This document shows positions 24,183 through 26,387 of a stretch of 26,387 nt of DNA, piece by piece. How positions within the stretch are numbered: position 1 is the first letter of the stretch; each line of letters begins with the position of its first letter. The translations under genes were made by a program, and so were the position numbers. The notes under the pieces were generated by a model. It had not been told where the DNA came from. It worked only from the letters and a program-made list of their open reading frames with translations, and did no database searches. The stretch is from Marinosulfonomonas sp. PRT-SC04 (lineage in GTDB: Bacteria > Pseudomonadota > Alphaproteobacteria > Rhodobacterales > Rhodobacteraceae), in assembly GCA_001321835.1 (NCBI GenBank), contig JPUR01000200.1, forward strand, positions 1 to 26,387. The letters run 5' to 3'.

Positions 24183-24259
24183 CGGCTAAGCAGTAGGATC
24201 GACGATAGCAGCAGGCCAGAAGTGCGGGCCGCGCAAGCAAGGGGGATATGTTTGTTCAT
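24176..24259 (-). CDS. leuL: Leucine-rich leader peptide of leuA (attenuation peptide)
   Basis: A 27-codon minus-strand frame from the ATG at 24257-24259 to the TGA at 24176-24178. It starts MNKHIPLACAAR and ends GLLLSSILLLSRL: seven Leu codons and one Ile among the last 12 positions, including the rarer CTA twice, immediately before a stable hairpin and 87 nt ahead of leuA. Such peptides sense charged tRNA-Leu by ribosome stalling. An in-frame ATG two codons upstream (24263-24265) is an alternative start; neither has a strong ribosome site. Position and composition make coincidence unlikely. Confidence 0.8.
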   Translation of the reverse strand: MNKHIPLACAARTSGLLLSSILLLSRL

Positions 24260-24293
24260 CGTCATCACAGGTGACTATAGGAGCGGCTTTGGC

Positions 24294-24321
24294 AAAAGAA
24301 AAGCCCCAAAGAAATTAGGGG
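24294..24321 (-). terminator. Putative intrinsic terminator downstream of the MORN-repeat gene
   Basis: On the minus strand CCCC (24318-24321) and GGGG (24304-24307) close a short stem with partial extension (CCCCTAA/TTTGGGG, one mismatch), followed by C and TTTTCTTTT (24294-24302). It lies about 190 nt after the MORN stop and just upstream of the leu leader. The 24322-24510 stretch between it and the MORN gene shows no gene or motif I recognise. Confidence 0.5.
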
Positions 24322-24510
24322 TCATGCGGGGTAAGATCGCTGGGTGGCTGCGCTGGGGAGAATGATATTTTATCCGTTATCGGGAGCGCGTCTCCGGTAC
24401 TTTCCTCTGAACGACGATCAGTGCAGGGCCAACATTGCTGCCGAAATACAATGCAGCTCCTTGTGGTCGCAGTTTCATGGTCCGCGGCTTTTCGGTCCCT
24501 GCCGGACAGT

Positions 24511-25716
24511 TTATTCGGTGCTTGCCGGTTCGGCGTCCGGTACGATGGTGTCGTCGCCACCTGTGGCCTTTGACAGCGCCCCGTTGATCCAGTCGCCAGA
24601 ACTTTCATCGCCCGAGGCGTAGCGCATTGTGCCTTGGCCCTGGCGTTTTCCCGCGACGAAAGCCCCCTGATAGACATCGCCACTTACATAGGTGGCGGTG
24701 CCAGAGCCCTCAAAGCTGCCAGCCTTCCAGCCGCCGGAATATTTGAATCCGTCGGCCATCACCATGTCGCCTTGGCCTTCGCGGCGCCCATTCACAAAAC
24801 CGCCGGAATAGGTGGCGCCATCCTCGTAGGTGGCCGTGCCGGTGCCGTGGCGTTGGCCATTTTTCCAGCCGCCGTCATATTGATAGCCGCTGGGCTCGGT
24901 GGTTTTGCCGGTGCCGTGGAACTTGGCGTTCTTAAATCCGCCGGTGTAAATGATGCCGTTTGCGTAGCGCGCAACGCCGTGTCCCTCGGTTACGCCAGCG
25001 ACCCAGCCGCCCTCATAACTGCCGCCATCTGGATAGGTGATTTTGCCTTCACCCTCGGGCATGTTGGCCTTGAATTGGCCGGTGTAGACCGAGCCATCCG
25101 GGTAGGTGGTTTCGCCGGTGCCCTCAATACGTCCGCCAGCCCAACCGCCGATATATTGATAGCCTTCGGTGCTTTTGAAGGTGCCTTGGCCGTGGCGATT
25201 GTCGTCGGTAAATCCACCTTGATAGGTGTCGCCATTTGTATAGGTCATGCTGCCGGTGCCGTGGCGTTTGCCGTCGGTAAAGCTGCCGATATAGACATCA
25301 CCGTTGGGCAGGGTCAGCTTGCCATTGCCGTTGATCTTGCCGGCCTTCCAGTCGCCAACATAAAGCGTGCCATCCGTCATTTTCAAGCTGCCAGTGCCAT
25401 CGCGCATGCCCTTGATCAAGCTGCCTTCAAACACTGATTTATCGGGGTAGGTGATGTTGCCCGTACCGGATTTTTCGCCATTCAGCCATTCGCCCTGATA
25501 GACATAGCCATTCGGGCTTTTCATGGTGCCGATACCGTGGTGCAAGGCGTTGCGAAAGCCGCCCTCGTATTGCACTCCATTGGCGTAAATCCGAATGCCG
25601 TTGCCGTCAATTTTACCGTCGGTCCAGTCGCCCTCATAGCTGCCACCATCGGCGAACTCGATCTTGCCAAAGCCCTCGGGCTTGCCTTTGATGAAACTGC
25701 CACTATAGCGCGACGG
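24511..25716 (-). pseudogene. MORN-repeat protein, 5' end lost to IS256-family insertion
   Basis: The reading frame is open from the IS junction (about 25716) to the stop at 24511 and consists almost wholly of 23-residue MORN repeats (YxGxWxxGxxxGxGxxxxxxG): sixteen full copies, starting YSGSFIKGKPEGFGK at about 25707, and a partial seventeenth (SSGDWINGALSKA), then a short acidic tail. MORN arrays form extended beta-sheets and often bind phospholipid or serve as scaffolds; bacterial roles are mostly unknown. The natural start and any signal peptide are missing because the frame runs into the IS end. Internal GTG codons (e.g. 25573-25575) could start a shorter product, but no ribosome site supports this. 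Confidence 0.8.
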
Positions 25717-25747
25717 AGTTAACCGCAGAAGTTGGTGACGGAGATCA

Positions 25748-26387
25748 TCAGGCGGCGCTTTTGGTTTGTTTTTCGATTATCTCGATCCCGTCGGAGAATG
25801 TGACGCCTTGAATGAGTTTTGGCAATTGGTTTTTGCCCCTCAATTTTAGCCATCGTTTCTCAGCCTCTTTTATGAGCTTAAAGACCATCACCATGGCAGT
25901 GTTTCGTTTCAGGCAGCCCTTGGTTCTCTTGGTTCTGTGGCGGACGGTTGCAAAGGTGCTTTCAATAGGATTTGTGGTGCGGATGTGTTTCCAGTGCTCG
26001 GCGGGAAAATCAAAGAATGTCAGGAGTGCATCCCGATCTTTTTTCAGACAGGCGACAGCTTTTTCGTATTTGACCTGGTATTTTGCACAGAAGAGGTCGA
26101 AGGCTTTTCCGGCATCATCCTTGGTGTCCGCCATCTATAACCTGACAGGGCATGCGAGCATGCCCGAGAAGGCAGATTTCATGCAAATCAGCCTTTGCCT
26201 TTGCTTGCAGGGCTTTGGGCATTTTATTGAGGATATTTGCGGTTTTGTGAACCCAACAACGTTGTCCTTTTGTCTGGGGAAAGACCTCTCGCAATGCCGC
26301 CCAAAACCCCAAAGCGCCATCACCTACCGCAAGTTTAGGTGGGGTATTCAGGCCACGGGCCTTTAGATCAAGGAGTAGTTCACGCCA
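25748..26387 (-). pseudogene. IS256-family transposase, N-terminus outside window, disrupted by 37-bp insertion
   Basis: DDE transposase of the Mutator/IS256 family. From the right edge the frame reads WRELLLDLKARGLNTPPKL, then AVGDGALGFW (second catalytic Asp), RCWVHKTANILNKMPKAL and ADLHEI. It then enters a 37-bp insertion (26136-26172) that shifts frame. After it the protein resumes MADTKDDAGKAFDLF and continues through HIRTTNPIESTFATVRHRTK, where Glu of PIES is the last catalytic residue, to the stop at 25748. Deleting the 37 bp exactly restores HEIWMADTKDD, the expected family sequence. About 200 N-terminal residues lie beyond the window. As read, the gene is inactive. Confidence 0.85.
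26136..26172. repeat. 37-bp palindrome-bearing insertion in the transposase gene
   Basis: Contains GGGCATGCGAGCATGCCC (26148-26165), a perfect 8-bp inverted repeat around GA, flanked by CCT (26141-26143) and AGG (26170-26172), which can extend the hairpin past an internal loop. It interrupts the IS256-family reading frame at the Trp codon of HEIW. Looks like a REP-type or miniature palindromic element; no second copy was seen in the window. Confidence 0.7.

Larger units (their letters stand above)
25715..26387 (-). mobile_element. IS256 (Mutator)-family insertion sequence, partial
   Basis: Contains the C-terminal half of an IS256-type transposase and its 3' end. The left boundary is placed near 25715, where the MORN frame is interrupted; the sequence gagttaaccgcagaagttgg here resembles the end of IS256-family elements (containing an AGTTGnTGAC-like stretch), but the partner repeat and target duplication lie outside the window. 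It continues past the right edge. Confidence 0.7.

Noticed and set aside
24634..25437. Plus-strand open frame (267 codons) opposite the MORN repeats, with a repetitive Ala/Val/Gly-rich product
   Set aside because: Its periodicity is the mirror of the 69-bp MORN repeats; it is a shadow, not a gene.
24511..25716. Regularly spaced repeats that might suggest a CRISPR or satellite array
   Set aside because: The 69-bp period equals 23 codons and the repeats are degenerate at DNA level but conserved as MORN protein motifs.

Overview
The window looks like a chromosomal segment of an alphaproteobacterium of the Roseobacter group (Rhodobacteraceae). This is inferred from protein style, from the gene order mreB-mreC-mreD-mrdA-rodA, and from gene pairs typical of that family; no rRNA or tRNA is present to fix a genus. 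Almost everything is coded on the minus strand. The only convincing plus-strand gene is an SseB-family protein at 14432-15217. Both edges lie inside insertion sequences: an IS66-family element on the left and an IS256 (Mutator)-family element on the right.

Region by region. (1) 1-662: end of an IS66 element, with orf2/tnpB cut by the window edge, orf1 complete, and the likely terminal inverted repeat at about 643-662. (2) 831-4574: a polysaccharide operon read kpsT, kpsE, then a phosphomannomutase/phosphoglucomutase, i.e. sugar-phosphate supply plus ABC-type capsule export; the permease KpsM is not in the window. (3) 4805-12712: a tightly overlapping ten-gene operon for a multisubunit Mrp/Mbh-like cation/proton antiporter, in the order E, F, G, MbhD+MbhE-domain protein, B, C, D, D-like, two small unrecognised proteins, then a third NuoL/D-like subunit. 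(4) 12801-14196: an ArsR-family repressor and an ArsP-type permease, with a palindromic operator at the arsR start. (5) 14432-15217: the SseB-family gene. (6) 15303-16642: a VOC/glyoxalase-fold protein and a GhrA-type 2-hydroxyacid dehydrogenase. (7) 16680-22250: the rod-shape operon mreBCD-mrdA-rodA, in which mrdA (PBP2) has a frameshift in a run of eight G/C just before the catalytic SxxK codons. (8) 22548-24259: leuA, preceded by a leucine-rich leader peptide and a strong stem-loop, so probably controlled by attenuation. (9) 24511-about 25716: a protein made of MORN repeats whose 5' end is cut off by the IS256-family element. (10) 25748-26387: C-terminal part of the IS256-family transposase, itself interrupted by a 37-bp insertion carrying a perfect palindrome.

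Working together: regions 2 and 7 build and export envelope material (capsule; elongasome peptidoglycan). Region 3 should couple Na+ or K+ movement to the proton gradient. Its three separate antiporter-like membrane subunits and its free-standing MbhD/MbhE gene make it closer in layout to the membrane arm of Mbh-type complexes than to a textbook seven-gene Mrp, and no hydrogenase or NADH-oxidising module is beside it. It is the best candidate here for a poorly described system. The most concrete sequence surprises are the mrdA frameshift, the leu leader peptide, the 37-bp palindromic insertion in the transposase, and an 11-bp perfect inverted repeat bracketing the gap upstream of the antiporter operon.
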